Assembly: GCA_034926785.1 (NCBI GenBank) | Contig: JAYFQU010000020.1 | Location: forward strand, 1 to 64,000 | Length of the DNA stretch: 64,000 nt | Direction of reading: 5' to 3' | From: UBA7703 sp034926785 | GTDB lineage: Bacteria > Bacillota > Clostridia > Christensenellales > CAG-138 | In this document: positions 49,189 through 57,233 of the stretch, piece by piece | How positions within the stretch are numbered: the stretch's first letter is position 1 | Layout of the letters: the number at the start of each line of letters is the position of its first letter | Translations under genes and position numbers: made by a program | The notes under the pieces: generated by a model | Seen by the model: only the letters and a program-made list of their open reading frames with translations | Database searches by the model: none | What the model was told of the DNA's origin: nothing

Positions 49189-50739
49189 ATGGCCAAAGAC
49201 AAGGGAAAACAACTGAATAGCGGCGACGGTCAGCCAAAGAAGAAAGGCTTCTGGTCAAACTTCTTCGAGCCCGTTCCTTCCGACGAGGATTATGATCCGG
49301 CATCGGCGAACCGCCAGTATGGCGAGCCGCCCGAGCCGCCTTTAACGCACCTGTTTAGCGACGACGAGGTCGATTTTTCGGACGAAGAAGACGCGCAAGA
49401 TCTTGCACGGCTCTCCTGGGAGGATGGCGAAAAGGTCGTTTCGGATACGGAGCGCATTCGCTACACTGCTAAAAAACGTGAAACCGAAAAGATTAAGCCG
49501 AAGAAAAAAAGCGCGGAATCGATTCGGCTTTTTGACCGGGCTGAAGACGATTTCTATGAGGACGAAGAGGAGCCCTCCCGCCGGGAGAGCCATACGACGC
49601 GCACGCGCATTTTTCGCACGGGCGCCTCTACCACCGCGCGCATCCACATCAACGAGACCGAAGAGACCATCCGCATGGCGGAGGCGCAAAAGAAGGCGCG
49701 CGCCAGAGAGGCGGCGCGCAAGCACGAGGAATATGTGGAGCGGCAACTGCGCAAAAAACAGCGCACAGCTTTTTTGACCAAGCTGTTTGGCAATTTGGTT
49801 TTTGTCATCGTGATTCTCGTCGCCGTCGGCATTGCGCTGTATTATGGCTTTTTGCTTTCGGATATCGTCGTTATGGGGAATGAAAACTATACGTCGGACT
49901 ATATCGTGGAGCGCTCCGGGCTCAAGCTCGGCACGCATATGCTCTTTGTCGATCTGGATCAGGCGGAGACAAATATCGCGCAGGATCCCTATTTGCAGGT
50001 GGATTCCGTGACCTATATCTTTCCCAGCCGCGTACGCATTGTCGTTACCGAGCGTAAGGCCATTGCCGGCATCGTCGGATTGGACAGCACCGTTATCATC
50101 GATAAAAACGGCTATGTTCTCTCGATGGCGGGCGGCACGGATATCTCGGATTTGATTCAGGTGACAGGCGTAACCGTTTCGGGATTCCAGTTGGGACAAC
50201 GATTGGGACAGGGGAATGATTTTTCAACCGCGACGCTGGTTCAGATCATCTCTGTTTTGGAACAATATGATTTGACGTCGTCGATTAAGACGATCGACCT
50301 GACCACACCGCTGGCCATCACAATGACCGCGCAGAGCGGGCTGAAGGTTCATGTTGGCCAGGCGACCGATCTGGAATCCAAGATGGATGTCCTCTCGCGG
50401 CTGATGCCGCTGTTTAACAGTAAAGGGATTACGACCGGAACGCTGTATCTCTCCGACAAAGGCGGAACGGCGGTGTATTCCATCACAAGCTATACCGACC
50501 GCACGCCGATTGAGGTGACGGACAACACCAACGCCAACGCCGGGCTATTGCCGATTGACGCAAACGGCGACGGAATCGACGACAATACGGGGTTGCCCTA
50601 TGTGCCCCCCGCTGTGGATGCGAATGGCGACGGAATCGACGACAATACAGGCGAACCCTACACGCCGCCCACCACCCCCGAACCATCCATCTCCCCCTCG
50701 CCGACGCCGGCGGGAGGGCTGGACGATTTCCAGGGATAA
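49189..50739 (+). CDS. divIB: cell-division protein FtsQ/DivIB with Ca-binding-like C-terminal repeats
   Basis: 516 residues. A long acidic/basic cytoplasmic region (~1-195, with the low-complexity KPKKKSAESIRLFDRAEDDFYEDEEEPSRRES stretch and a charged coil), one membrane helix (~205-228), a POTRA domain (VVMGNENYTSDYIVERSGL, LQVDSVTYIFPSRVRIVVTERKAIAGI) and the FtsQ beta domain. After ~residue 455 come two copies of DANGDGIDDNTG-x-PY, 20 residues apart, then a Pro/Ser/Thr tail. DxNxDGxxD is the calcium loop of dockerin/thrombospondin-3 repeats, not a normal part of FtsQ. ATG 49189 is weakly served (GGAAAG). Forms an operon with ftsW. Confidence 0.9.
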   Translation: MAKDKGKQLNSGDGQPKKKGFWSNFFEPVPSDEDYDPASANRQYGEPPEPPLTHLFSDDEVDFSDEEDAQDLARLSWEDGEKVVSDTERIRYTAKKRETEKIKPKKKSAESIRLFDRAEDDFYEDEEEPSRRESHTTRTRIFRTGASTTARIHINETEETIRMAEAQKKARAREAARKHEEYVERQLRKKQRTAFLTKLFGNLVFVIVILVAVGIALYYGFLLSDIVVMGNENYTSDYIVERSGLKLGTHMLFVDLDQAETNIAQDPYLQVDSVTYIFPSRVRIVVTERKAIAGIVGLDSTVIIDKNGYVLSMAGGTDISDLIQVTGVTVSGFQLGQRLGQGNDFSTATLVQIISVLEQYDLTSSIKTIDLTTPLAITMTAQSGLKVHVGQATDLESKMDVLSRLMPLFNSKGITTGTLYLSDKGGTAVYSITSYTDRTPIEVTDNTNANAGLLPIDANGDGIDDNTGLPYVPPAVDANGDGIDDNTGEPYTPPTTPEPSISPSPTPAGGLDDFQG

Positions 50740-50745
50740 CGCGAC

Positions 50746-50783
50746 AAAAAAACTGCCATCTGCGTTTGCAGATGGCAGTTTTT
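50746..50783. terminator. bidirectional terminator between divIB and the metalloregulator gene
   Basis: Stem AAAACTGCCATCTGC/GCAGATGGCAGTTTT with loop GTTT; A- and T-runs on both sides serve the convergent genes. Confidence 0.92.
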
Positions 50784-50795
50784 GCCCGGATCCTT

Positions 50796-51167
50796 TTATT
50801 TCCAGCCTTTTTCCGCATGGCGGCAGATGGCGGAAAAGGTCTCCGCAGAAATATCGTGTTCCATGCGGCAGGCATCGGCAAAGGCCGTTTCCTCACGCAC
50901 GCCAAGGCGCACCAAAAACTGCGCGAGCACGCGGTGCCGCTGATACATTCGCTCGGCAATCTCACGCCCGCTTTCCGTCAGCGTGATGCACTTGTCGTCA
51001 TCCATATGAATATAAAAATTCTCGCGGAGGAGCTTTGTCGCGTGTGAAACGCTCGCCTTGGTCACCCCAAGGCTCGTTGCAATATCCACGGAACGCGCGC
51101 AGCCATTTTTCTCCTGCTGAATGAGGATTTGCTCCAGATAATCTTCGATTGACTCGTTAACCTGCAT
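50796..51167 (-). CDS. DtxR/MntR family metal-dependent repressor
   Basis: 123 residues. N-terminal winged helix (EDYLEQILIQQEKNGCARSVDIATSLGVTKASVSHATKLLRENFYIHMDDDKCITLTESG) and the dimerisation/metal domain (RHRVLAQFLVRLGVREETAFADACRMEHDISAETFSAICRHAE) with the ligand residues Glu/His/Cys/Met pattern C-R-M-E-H. No SH3 domain, as in MntR. Iron or manganese sensor. It is divergent from feoAB, whose promoter carries a palindrome of the DtxR type, so control of iron uptake is likely. Confidence 0.9.
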   Translation of the reverse strand: MQVNESIEDYLEQILIQQEKNGCARSVDIATSLGVTKASVSHATKLLRENFYIHMDDDKCITLTESGREIAERMYQRHRVLAQFLVRLGVREETAFADACRMEHDISAETFSAICRHAEKGWK

Positions 51168-51287
51168 GTCTGCACCCCCGTTTCATACCCCTATGCTACA
51201 CCCGCGCCGCTTGAATTTCAAGCATTTATCATTTTCGCGCCGTGCTTGCGGTTTTACGGCGCAGGCGGCATTTTGTGGGGAAAGGGG

Positions 51288-51344
51288 TTGACAAATGGGG
51301 GTAGACGCTGTAAACTCCATACGCAAGTTAGAGAAATCTAACTA
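51288..51344 (+). promoter_or_regulatory. feo promoter with DtxR-type operator
   Basis: TTGACA (51288-51293), 17-base spacer, TAAACT (51311-51316). Just downstream, AGTTAGA (51327-51333) GAAA TCTAACT (51338-51344) is a perfect palindrome of the TTAG/CTAA kind bound by DtxR/MntR repressors, placed to block elongation or initiation. Confidence 0.8.
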
Positions 51345-51429
51345 AGCTTGGCAAAATGAAGGCGCGTTTCGCGGCTTTCCCGCCGGGCTTAGCGGAGAAT
51401 GAGAGAGAATACGGAGCGATGGAGCGGCT

Positions 51430-51801
51430 ATGACGCTGGACGAATTAGGGATAGGACGGACGGGAATCATACAAGCCGTCCGCGGCGAAGGCGCGCTCAG
51501 GCTGCGTCTTTTGGATATGGGGTTGATCCCAAAGACAAGGGTGACGATGATAAAAGCCGCCCCGCTGGGGGATCCGGTCGAAATTTGTGTTCGCGGATAT
51601 GAACTCACGCTGCGAAAGGATGACGCGCGCAATATTGCGTTGCTTGAGGAAGAGGGGGAAGGTTATGATATTTGCGCTTGCGGGAAACCAGAACTCGGGC
51701 AAGACGACGCTGTTCAATGTGCTTACGGGGTCCAATCAGCATGTCGGAAACTTTCCGGGTGTGACGGTGGATCAAAAGATCGGGGAGATTCGCGGCGTTA
51801 A
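51430..51801 (+). CDS. feoA: FeoA with out-of-frame extension over feoB
   Basis: 123 residues. The first ~75 form a normal SH3-like FeoA (TLDELGIGRTGIIQAVRGEGALRLRLLDMGLIPKTRVTMIKAAPLGDPVEICVRGYELTLRKDDARNIALLEE). Instead of stopping near there, the frame stays open for 48 more codons across the start of feoB, ending at 51801, 137 bases inside feoB. The added tail carries five Cys (ICACGK, VQC, SAC, SGC). FeoA is a small cytoplasmic partner of FeoB. The overlap is visible; whether the tail is functional or merely tolerated is unknown. Confidence 0.88.
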   Translation: MTLDELGIGRTGIIQAVRGEGALRLRLLDMGLIPKTRVTMIKAAPLGDPVEICVRGYELTLRKDDARNIALLEEEGEGYDICACGKPELGQDDAVQCAYGVQSACRKLSGCDGGSKDRGDSRR

Positions 51802-53668
51802 GGATGCGCGCGTGGTGGATCTGCCCGGCATTTACTCCATTCGCCCCTATACGCAGGAGGAGATCGTCTCGCGGGACTTCATTCTCGACGGCAAGCCGGA
51901 CGGCATCATCAACATTGTCGATGCGACGAATATTGAGCGTAACCTCTATCTTACCCTGCAACTATTAGAACTGCGCATTCCGATGGTGGTTGCGCTGAAC
52001 ATGATGGACGAGGTGCGCGAAAATGGCGGGTCCGTCGATGTAAAACTCATGGGCCAGCAGCTCGGCGTACCCGTTATCCCCATCGCGGCGGCAAAAAACG
52101 AAGGCGTATCGGAACTGATCAGTCAGGCGGTGAGCACGGTGAAGCGCCGGCAGATACCGGCGGTGCAGGACTTTTGCCCCGACGGCGCGGTGCATCGCTG
52201 CATCCATTCCGTTGCGCATGTGATTGAGGATCACGCGAGGACGATCGGCGTTTCGCCGCGCTTTTGCGCGACAAAGCTCATCGAAGGCGACGAATCGATG
52301 GCAAAGCGGCTGGAACTGGACCAAAACGAGTTGGAACTCATTGAGCACAGCGTGCTGGAGATGGAGCGCGAGACGGAATTTGACCGCAATGAGGCGCTGG
52401 CTGATATGCGCTACACCTTTATTGAGGGGGTGATCCGCGCCTCGGTCGTCAAATGCCATGAGAGTAAGGAACATAGAAGAAGCGTCCAAATCGACCGTAT
52501 CCTCACGGGAAAGTATACCGCCTTACCCGTATTTTTCGGCGTGATGTTCCTCGTTTTTTGGTTAACGTTTAATGTGATCGGCAGCTCGTTCTCCGGTTTA
52601 CTGACGTCCGGAATCGACGCTTTGACCGGAATCGTGGACACGGGGCTGACCGCCTACGGCATCAATCCCGTGGTGAAGAGCCTTGTCGTCGACGGCATAT
52701 TCGCAGGGGTTGGCAGCGTGCTGAGCTTCCTGCCCATCGTTGTGACGCTGTTTTTCTTCCTCTCCATTCTGGAGGATACCGGCTATATGGCGCGCATTGC
52801 GTTTGTCATGGATCGGCTGCTCCGCAAAATTGGGTTGTCCGGGCGCAGCTTCGTGCCGATGCTGATCGGCTTTGGCTGCTCCGTGCCCGCCATCATGGCG
52901 ACGCGGACGCTCGCTTCCGATCGCGACCGGAAGATGACGATATTGCTCACGCCGTTTATGAGCTGCTCGGCAAAGATACCGATTTATGCGGTGTTTTGCG
53001 CGGCATTTTTCGCGCGCTATCAGGCGCTGGTGATGATCGGCCTTTACGCCGCGGGCATCGTGCTCGGCATCCTTGTCGCGCTGCTCTTAAAGAGCACCGC
53101 GTTTCGCGGGGAGCCCGTGCCGTTCGTGATGGAACTGCCGAACTATCGCATGCCGTCGCCGAAGAACGTGCTGCTGCTCCTTTGGGAAAAGGCCAAGGAT
53201 TTTTTGGAACGCGCATTTACGATTATTCTGCTTGCCAGTATCGTCATCTGGTTTTTGCAAACGTTTGACCTCAGGCTTAACGTGGTGACGACGAGCGCAA
53301 ACAGCCTGCTTGCAATGATCGGCCAATTGATTGCGCCGATCTTCCGGCCGATGGGTTTTGCGGACTGGCGGGTGGCAACGTCTCTCATCTCTGGCTTCGT
53401 CGCTAAGGAGGCGGTGGTCAGCACGCTCTCCGTATTGCTTGGCACGGGGGTTGCCGAGCTGCATCTCGCCCTGCCAAAGCTCTTCAGCACGCTATCCGCT
53501 GTGAGTTTTTTGCTCTTTACGCTGTTGTATACGCCCTGCGTTGCGGCGATTGCAACCATCCGAAAGGAGCTTAAGAGCGGTATTTCGACGTTTGGTGTTG
53601 TGGTTATGCAGTGCGCGATCGCCTGGATTGTTGCGTATGCGGCCTATCTGATCGGGGGATTGTTCTGA
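51665..53668 (+). CDS. feoB: ferrous iron transport protein B
   Basis: 667 residues. N-terminal G domain (GNQNSGKTTLFNVLTG, G2 GVTVDQK, DLPGIYS, NMMDE) and helical spacer, then two Gate domains and the core membrane region (GCSVPAIMATRTL, TPFMSCSAKIPIYAVF, LSGFVAKEAVVSTLSVLLG-like). Takes up Fe2+. The ATG at 51665 follows GAGGGGGAAGG; the frame extends upstream without function. Length is typical of the shorter Bacillota FeoB. Followed after one base by a Cys-rich peptide gene. Confidence 0.96.
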   Translation: MIFALAGNQNSGKTTLFNVLTGSNQHVGNFPGVTVDQKIGEIRGVKDARVVDLPGIYSIRPYTQEEIVSRDFILDGKPDGIINIVDATNIERNLYLTLQLLELRIPMVVALNMMDEVRENGGSVDVKLMGQQLGVPVIPIAAAKNEGVSELISQAVSTVKRRQIPAVQDFCPDGAVHRCIHSVAHVIEDHARTIGVSPRFCATKLIEGDESMAKRLELDQNELELIEHSVLEMERETEFDRNEALADMRYTFIEGVIRASVVKCHESKEHRRSVQIDRILTGKYTALPVFFGVMFLVFWLTFNVIGSSFSGLLTSGIDALTGIVDTGLTAYGINPVVKSLVVDGIFAGVGSVLSFLPIVVTLFFFLSILEDTGYMARIAFVMDRLLRKIGLSGRSFVPMLIGFGCSVPAIMATRTLASDRDRKMTILLTPFMSCSAKIPIYAVFCAAFFARYQALVMIGLYAAGIVLGILVALLLKSTAFRGEPVPFVMELPNYRMPSPKNVLLLLWEKAKDFLERAFTIILLASIVIWFLQTFDLRLNVVTTSANSLLAMIGQLIAPIFRPMGFADWRVATSLISGFVAKEAVVSTLSVLLGTGVAELHLALPKLFSTLSAVSFLLFTLLYTPCVAAIATIRKELKSGISTFGVVVMQCAIAWIVAYAAYLIGGLF

Positions 53669-53669
53669 C

Positions 53670-53825
53670 ATGAGCGTTCTTGACCTTGTACTGATTCTGC
53701 TCATTGTACTTGTGGCCGTTCTGGCTGTGCGGCGAATTTTGACGCATAAAAGCGGTTGTAGAGGCTGTACGGGGGATTGCACCCACTGCACAGAGACAAA
53801 GCAGAAGAAGGATCGCGAAACATAG
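53670..53825 (+). CDS. FeoB-associated Cys-rich membrane protein
   Basis: 51 residues: one membrane helix (LDLVLILLIVLVAVLAV), then a cytoplasmic or external Cys cluster (GCRGCTGDCTHC). Matches the FeoB-associated Cys-rich family found immediately 3' of feoB in Bacillota; thought to substitute for FeoC or to handle iron at the exit of FeoB. Its ATG overlaps the feoB stop region by a two-base gap, without a strong ribosome binding site, so it is coupled to feoB. Confidence 0.88.
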   Translation: MSVLDLVLILLIVLVAVLAVRRILTHKSGCRGCTGDCTHCTETKQKKDRET

Positions 53826-53854
53826 GCAAAAAACCGACGGAAGGATTCGGCGGT

Positions 53855-53990
53855 CAGCCCATCGGTAAAGTGCGCAGCACTTTACCGATGGGCTGATTTT
53901 TGGGTAAATGGCGCGAATCGCGCCGTTTTTCGCGAATTCGGCGAATCAATCGCGGGATTTGGTTTATCGCGGGAAATCTTTCAATCCCCA
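53855..53990. repeat. decayed R1 element serving as feo terminator
   Basis: The hairpin CAGCCCATCGGTAAAGTGC / GCACTTTACCGATGGGCTG followed by ATTTTT acts as the terminator of the feo operon. Behind it come TGGCGCGAATCGCGCC and GCGAATTCGGCGAATCAATCGC, recognisable R1 hairpins in the orientation of copy B, then decay. No flanking host hairpin pair is seen. Confidence 0.7.
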
Positions 53991-54092
53991 AAGCTCTTCT
54001 GGATGAGGTTGCCGGCCTCCTGAGCGTTGGAGGGATTCGGTGGGTTTGATCCATAGCGGGGGTATGGAATGTGCTTGCTTCGATGCCAATGC

Positions 54093-54121
54093 TTGACAGG
54101 CATTCGCCCAACCCGTATGCT
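54093..54121 (+). promoter_or_regulatory. promoter of the split permease operon
   Basis: TTGACA (54093-54098), 17-base spacer, TATGCT (54116-54121). The leader of ~160 nt to the TTG start has no recognised structure. Confidence 0.7.
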
Positions 54122-54289
54122 CAAACAACCATACTTCTATTTCGTGCTATCCGGCGCCAATCGGAACATTGATGCCCTGGAGTTGGAAAAACAACGGCGT
54201 TTGTCTGATGGATCGGATAAAATGGGGCAGTCGGCGCGCAACTATTTCATCGGAATCCTAATTTTGAAAAATAGCGGGAGGGACGCGGA

Positions 54290-54769
54290 TTGTTCACCTA
54301 TATTCTCTATGTGCTCGCCATCGCCGGGCTTGCGGTCTCCTTTTTCAAGGATCGGCAAAAGACCCGGATGGCGCTCAAAAAGGCCTGGAAGGCGTTTGAA
54401 AACATTCTGCCGCAGATTCTCACGATCTTTTTGATCATCGGCTTCGCGCTCGCCATCTTTCCGCCGGAGACGATTCGCAAACTGCTCGGCTCCGGGAGCG
54501 GGTTTCTTGGTGTGCTCGCGGCGGCGCTGCTGGGTTCCGTAACGCTGATGCCGGGGTTTGTGGCGTTCCCGCTTGCGGCGGCGCTGCTCAAGAGCGGCGC
54601 AGGCTATATGCAGCTTGCGGCGTTTGTGTCTACGCTCATGATGGTTGGCGTTATCACCATTCCGATTGAGAAGAAGACATTCGGCCTTCGCGCGACGCTG
54701 GCGCGAAATGGCGCAGCGTTTCTCTATTCCTTTGCGGTTGCAATCGTGATGGGGGTGGTGCTGGCATGA
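54290..54769 (+). CDS. permease subunit, UPF0718/ArsP-like N-terminal half
   Basis: 159 residues, four to five helices. Pattern ALKKAWKAFENILPQILTIFLIIGFALAIFPPETIRKLLGSGSGFLGVLAAALLGSVTLMPGFVAFPLAAALLKSGAGY resembles half of the DUF318/YraQ permeases, which are normally ~300 residues. The start is TTG 54290 with GGGAGGGA six bases before. It ends by overlapping the next gene by four bases (ATGA). The second gene provides the other half, so the transporter is split in two chains. Substrate unknown; relatives include arsenic-linked and metal-linked permeases. Confidence 0.8.
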   Translation: MFTYILYVLAIAGLAVSFFKDRQKTRMALKKAWKAFENILPQILTIFLIIGFALAIFPPETIRKLLGSGSGFLGVLAAALLGSVTLMPGFVAFPLAAALLKSGAGYMQLAAFVSTLMMVGVITIPIEKKTFGLRATLARNGAAFLYSFAVAIVMGVVLA

Positions 54770-55395
54770 GCGAAGAAATGAAGCGAATCAATCCGGCAGG
54801 GCAGGGCGCAAAAGGCGGAGAGCCGGAACAAGCCGCCAACCGGGAGAAACCGTTTTGGAAACGCTATGGCGCGTTTTTTCTCCTGCTGGCGGCGGGCGCG
54901 GCGACAGGGCTGATTCTGCCGGAGATCGGTAAACAGGCGCTGGCCAACACGCTCGCAAGCGTTAAGGAGATGCTCTCCGTTCTGCCACCCATCTTTGTTT
55001 TACTGGGACTTCTGGACGTCTGGGTGGATCGCGTGACCATGATGAAATACACCGGCAAGGGGTCGGGGTTCAAGGGCGTGCTGATTGCCTTTTTGCTTGG
55101 CTCTGCGGCGGCGGGGCCGCTCTACGCGGCGTTTCCATTTGCCGGCGTGATGCTCAAAAAAGGCAGCAGCCTGATGAATGTGCTGATCTTCATTGGCGCA
55201 TGGTCTACGACGAAGATTCCTCTGCTGGCGTTTGAGGCGGCGAGTATGGGGCCGGTGTTTACACTCACGCGGTTTGCGCTGAGCCTTGTGGGAATCCCGC
55301 TTATCGCGTTTTTAACCGAGCGTTCGCTGGGCGAAAAACAGCTCAAAGAGCTCTATCAGCTCAACTGCGCGGACATGCCGAAGCCGGAGGCGTGA
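54766..55395 (+). CDS. permease subunit, UPF0718/ArsP-like C-terminal half
   Basis: 209 residues. A 35-residue hydrophilic N-terminus, then five helices with the mirrored permease motif SVLPPIFVLLGLLDVWVDRVTMMKYTGKGSGFKGVLIAFLLGSAAAGPLYAAFPFAGVMLKKGSSLMNVLIFIGAWSTTKIPLLAFE. Translationally coupled to the upstream half. Placed after feo, so a metal-related role is possible, but it has its own promoter. A terminator follows at 55537. Confidence 0.8.
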   Translation: MSEEMKRINPAGQGAKGGEPEQAANREKPFWKRYGAFFLLLAAGAATGLILPEIGKQALANTLASVKEMLSVLPPIFVLLGLLDVWVDRVTMMKYTGKGSGFKGVLIAFLLGSAAAGPLYAAFPFAGVMLKKGSSLMNVLIFIGAWSTTKIPLLAFEAASMGPVFTLTRFALSLVGIPLIAFLTERSLGEKQLKELYQLNCADMPKPEA

Positions 55396-55536
55396 TACGC
55401 GCAGGAGAAACCGGGGCGATGCGCTGCGAATGGATGAAGGCGTTGCATTAGCCGGCGGTTTTACCGGATAGAGGTACATGCCTTTAGACGTGGCTGCCGT
55501 GGCGGCGCGCCGGACAAGGGGACAATGGGACTGATC

Positions 55537-55566
55537 AGAACGCGTTTTCCGGCGCGTTCTTTTTGT
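55537..55566 (+). terminator. intrinsic terminator of the split permease operon
   Basis: Stem AGAACGCG/CGCGTTCT, eight-base loop, followed by TTTTTG. Confidence 0.8.
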
Positions 55567-55574
55567 TTGGCGTA

Positions 55575-55603
55575 TTGACAATGCGGCATGTTCGCCCCAT
55601 AAT
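55575..55603 (+). promoter_or_regulatory. promoter of the TetR/ABC exporter operon
   Basis: TTGACA (55575-55580), 17-base spacer, CATAAT (55598-55603). Confidence 0.75.
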
Positions 55604-55633
55604 GACCATAAAAGCAAAACCAGTCAAATAGTA

Positions 55634-56242
55634 TTGGATGTGGATGGAGTGCCTAAAACATTCTCGGAAAACGAGCGCGCATATATCAAGGAACGGTTGA
55701 TGGAGGAGGCGGCAAAATGCCTCGCGCAGTATGGAATCCGCAAAACGACGGTGGACGAACTGGTCAGGCGCATCAACATTCCCAAAGGGACATTTTATCT
55801 GTTTTATGAATCCAAGGAGCGGTTGCTGTTTGATGTCATCCTCAACCTGAATGATGAGATTCAAAATGACTTGCTTCGGGAAATCTCCGTCTTAACAGAG
55901 GCTCCGGATGCGGAGGCACTGACCGATATCATTGTTCGGCTCTATAGGCGGTTGGATGATTCCTTTCTGCCGAAGATCATGCAGGACGGGGAGATGGAGC
56001 ATTTTATGCGTTCGCTGCCGCCGGAACTGGCCAAGCTGCACGCCGCGCATGACGATAGCAAGGTGCGGGAGCTGCTCGCCATGCTGCCGGGCATGCGGGA
56101 GGAGCGCGCGGAGGTGTTCAGCGCGGCGCTCCGGTGCGTGTTCATCACGCTGATGTATAAGGGCGAGATTGGCGAAGCAATCTTTGACGAAACGCTGCGC
56201 GTGCTGATTCGCGGGGTGGTTCTGCAGTTGTTTGAGGCGTAG
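55634..56242 (+). CDS. TetR family transcriptional regulator
   Basis: About 200 residues. N-terminal TetR helix-turn-helix (LMEEAAKCLAQYGIRKTTVDELVRRINIPKGTFYLFYESKERLLFDVIL) and a variable ligand domain. Likely represses the ABC exporter genes that follow 51 bases later; this arrangement is typical. The start is unclear: TTG 55634, GTG 55640 or GTG 55649 are all possible, none with a good ribosome binding site. Confidence 0.87.
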   Translation: MDVDGVPKTFSENERAYIKERLMEEAAKCLAQYGIRKTTVDELVRRINIPKGTFYLFYESKERLLFDVILNLNDEIQNDLLREISVLTEAPDAEALTDIIVRLYRRLDDSFLPKIMQDGEMEHFMRSLPPELAKLHAAHDDSKVRELLAMLPGMREERAEVFSAALRCVFITLMYKGEIGEAIFDETLRVLIRGVVLQLFEA

Positions 56243-56293
56243 ACACGAACGACAAAGAGCGAGAATAAACACAATTAAACGGGGGAATTGCAG

Positions 56294-57184
56294 ATGGGAT
56301 ACGCAATTGAAACCAACAAACTCACGAAGTATTACGGGAAAGCGCGGGGCATTGTCGATGTGGATCTTGCCGTAAACGAGGGCGAGATCTTCGGCTTTAT
56401 CGGACCGAACGGGGCGGGGAAGTCGACGACCATACGCACGCTGCTGGGGCTCATCAAAAAGAGCGGCGGCAGCGCCAGCATCTTGGGCCTGGACTGCGAA
56501 AAGGACAAGGTGAAGATTCTTTCCGAGGTCGGTTATCTGCCCGGCGAGGTGTTTTACTATGATAAGATGCGCGCCATCGACCTGCTTCGCTATTCGGCTA
56601 GCTTTTATCAAAAGGACTGCACCAAGCGCATACAAGAGCTCGCGGATGCGCTCGCGCTCGACTTAAATAAGAAGATTGAGGATATGAGCCTCGGCAATAA
56701 GAAAAAGGTCGGCATTGTTCAAGGTCTGCTCCATTCACCGCGGTTGATCATACTTGACGAGCCGACAAGCGGCTTGGACCCGCTCATGCAGCGGACGTTT
56801 TTCGACCTCATCGAGCGCGAGAACGAGCGGGGGGCAACCGTGCTTTTCTCCTCGCATATTCTGGGGGAGGTACAGCGCATCTGCGACCGCGTCGCAATCA
56901 TAAAAGAAGGGCGCATCGTAGATCTCAGGCGCATCGACGAGATGAGAAAGAGCTCCTACAAAAAGGTCAGCTTCACCACGGAATCACCGCTGCCAGACTT
57001 TTCCCTGCCCGGGGCTGCGAAGATTACGCAGGATGGCACGCAGACGAGTTTCCTATACAACGGAACAATCAACGCGCTGTTTGCCACGCTCGCCAACCTT
57101 CCGCTGACCAATGCGGACATCAGCGAACCGGAGCTGGAGGAGATTTTCCTGCACTATTATGAGGATGGGGAGGCGCAGAAATGA
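56294..57184 (+). CDS. ABC transporter ATP-binding protein
   Basis: 296 residues. Walker A FIGPNGAGKST, Q-loop GYLPGEVFYYD, a signature reading MSLGNKKKVGIVQGLL (LSGGQ replaced by SLGNK, as in CcmA/YhaQ-like exporters), Walker B RLIILDEPTSGLD and H-loop LFSSHILGE. C-terminal ~80 residues form an accessory domain. Powers the two permeases that follow. GGGGGAATTGCAG precedes ATG 56294. Confidence 0.93.
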   Translation: MGYAIETNKLTKYYGKARGIVDVDLAVNEGEIFGFIGPNGAGKSTTIRTLLGLIKKSGGSASILGLDCEKDKVKILSEVGYLPGEVFYYDKMRAIDLLRYSASFYQKDCTKRIQELADALALDLNKKIEDMSLGNKKKVGIVQGLLHSPRLIILDEPTSGLDPLMQRTFFDLIERENERGATVLFSSHILGEVQRICDRVAIIKEGRIVDLRRIDEMRKSSYKKVSFTTESPLPDFSLPGAAKITQDGTQTSFLYNGTINALFATLANLPLTNADISEPELEEIFLHYYEDGEAQK

Positions 57185-57233
57185 ACGCTTCCGAAGAATC
57201 GTTCCCCCACCGCATGGGCGGGAGGAGAATTGT

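Noticed and set aside
50567..50655. True dockerin module on DivIB
   Set aside because: Only the calcium-loop part of the repeat is present, without the dockerin F-helix, so I describe it as Ca-binding-like only.
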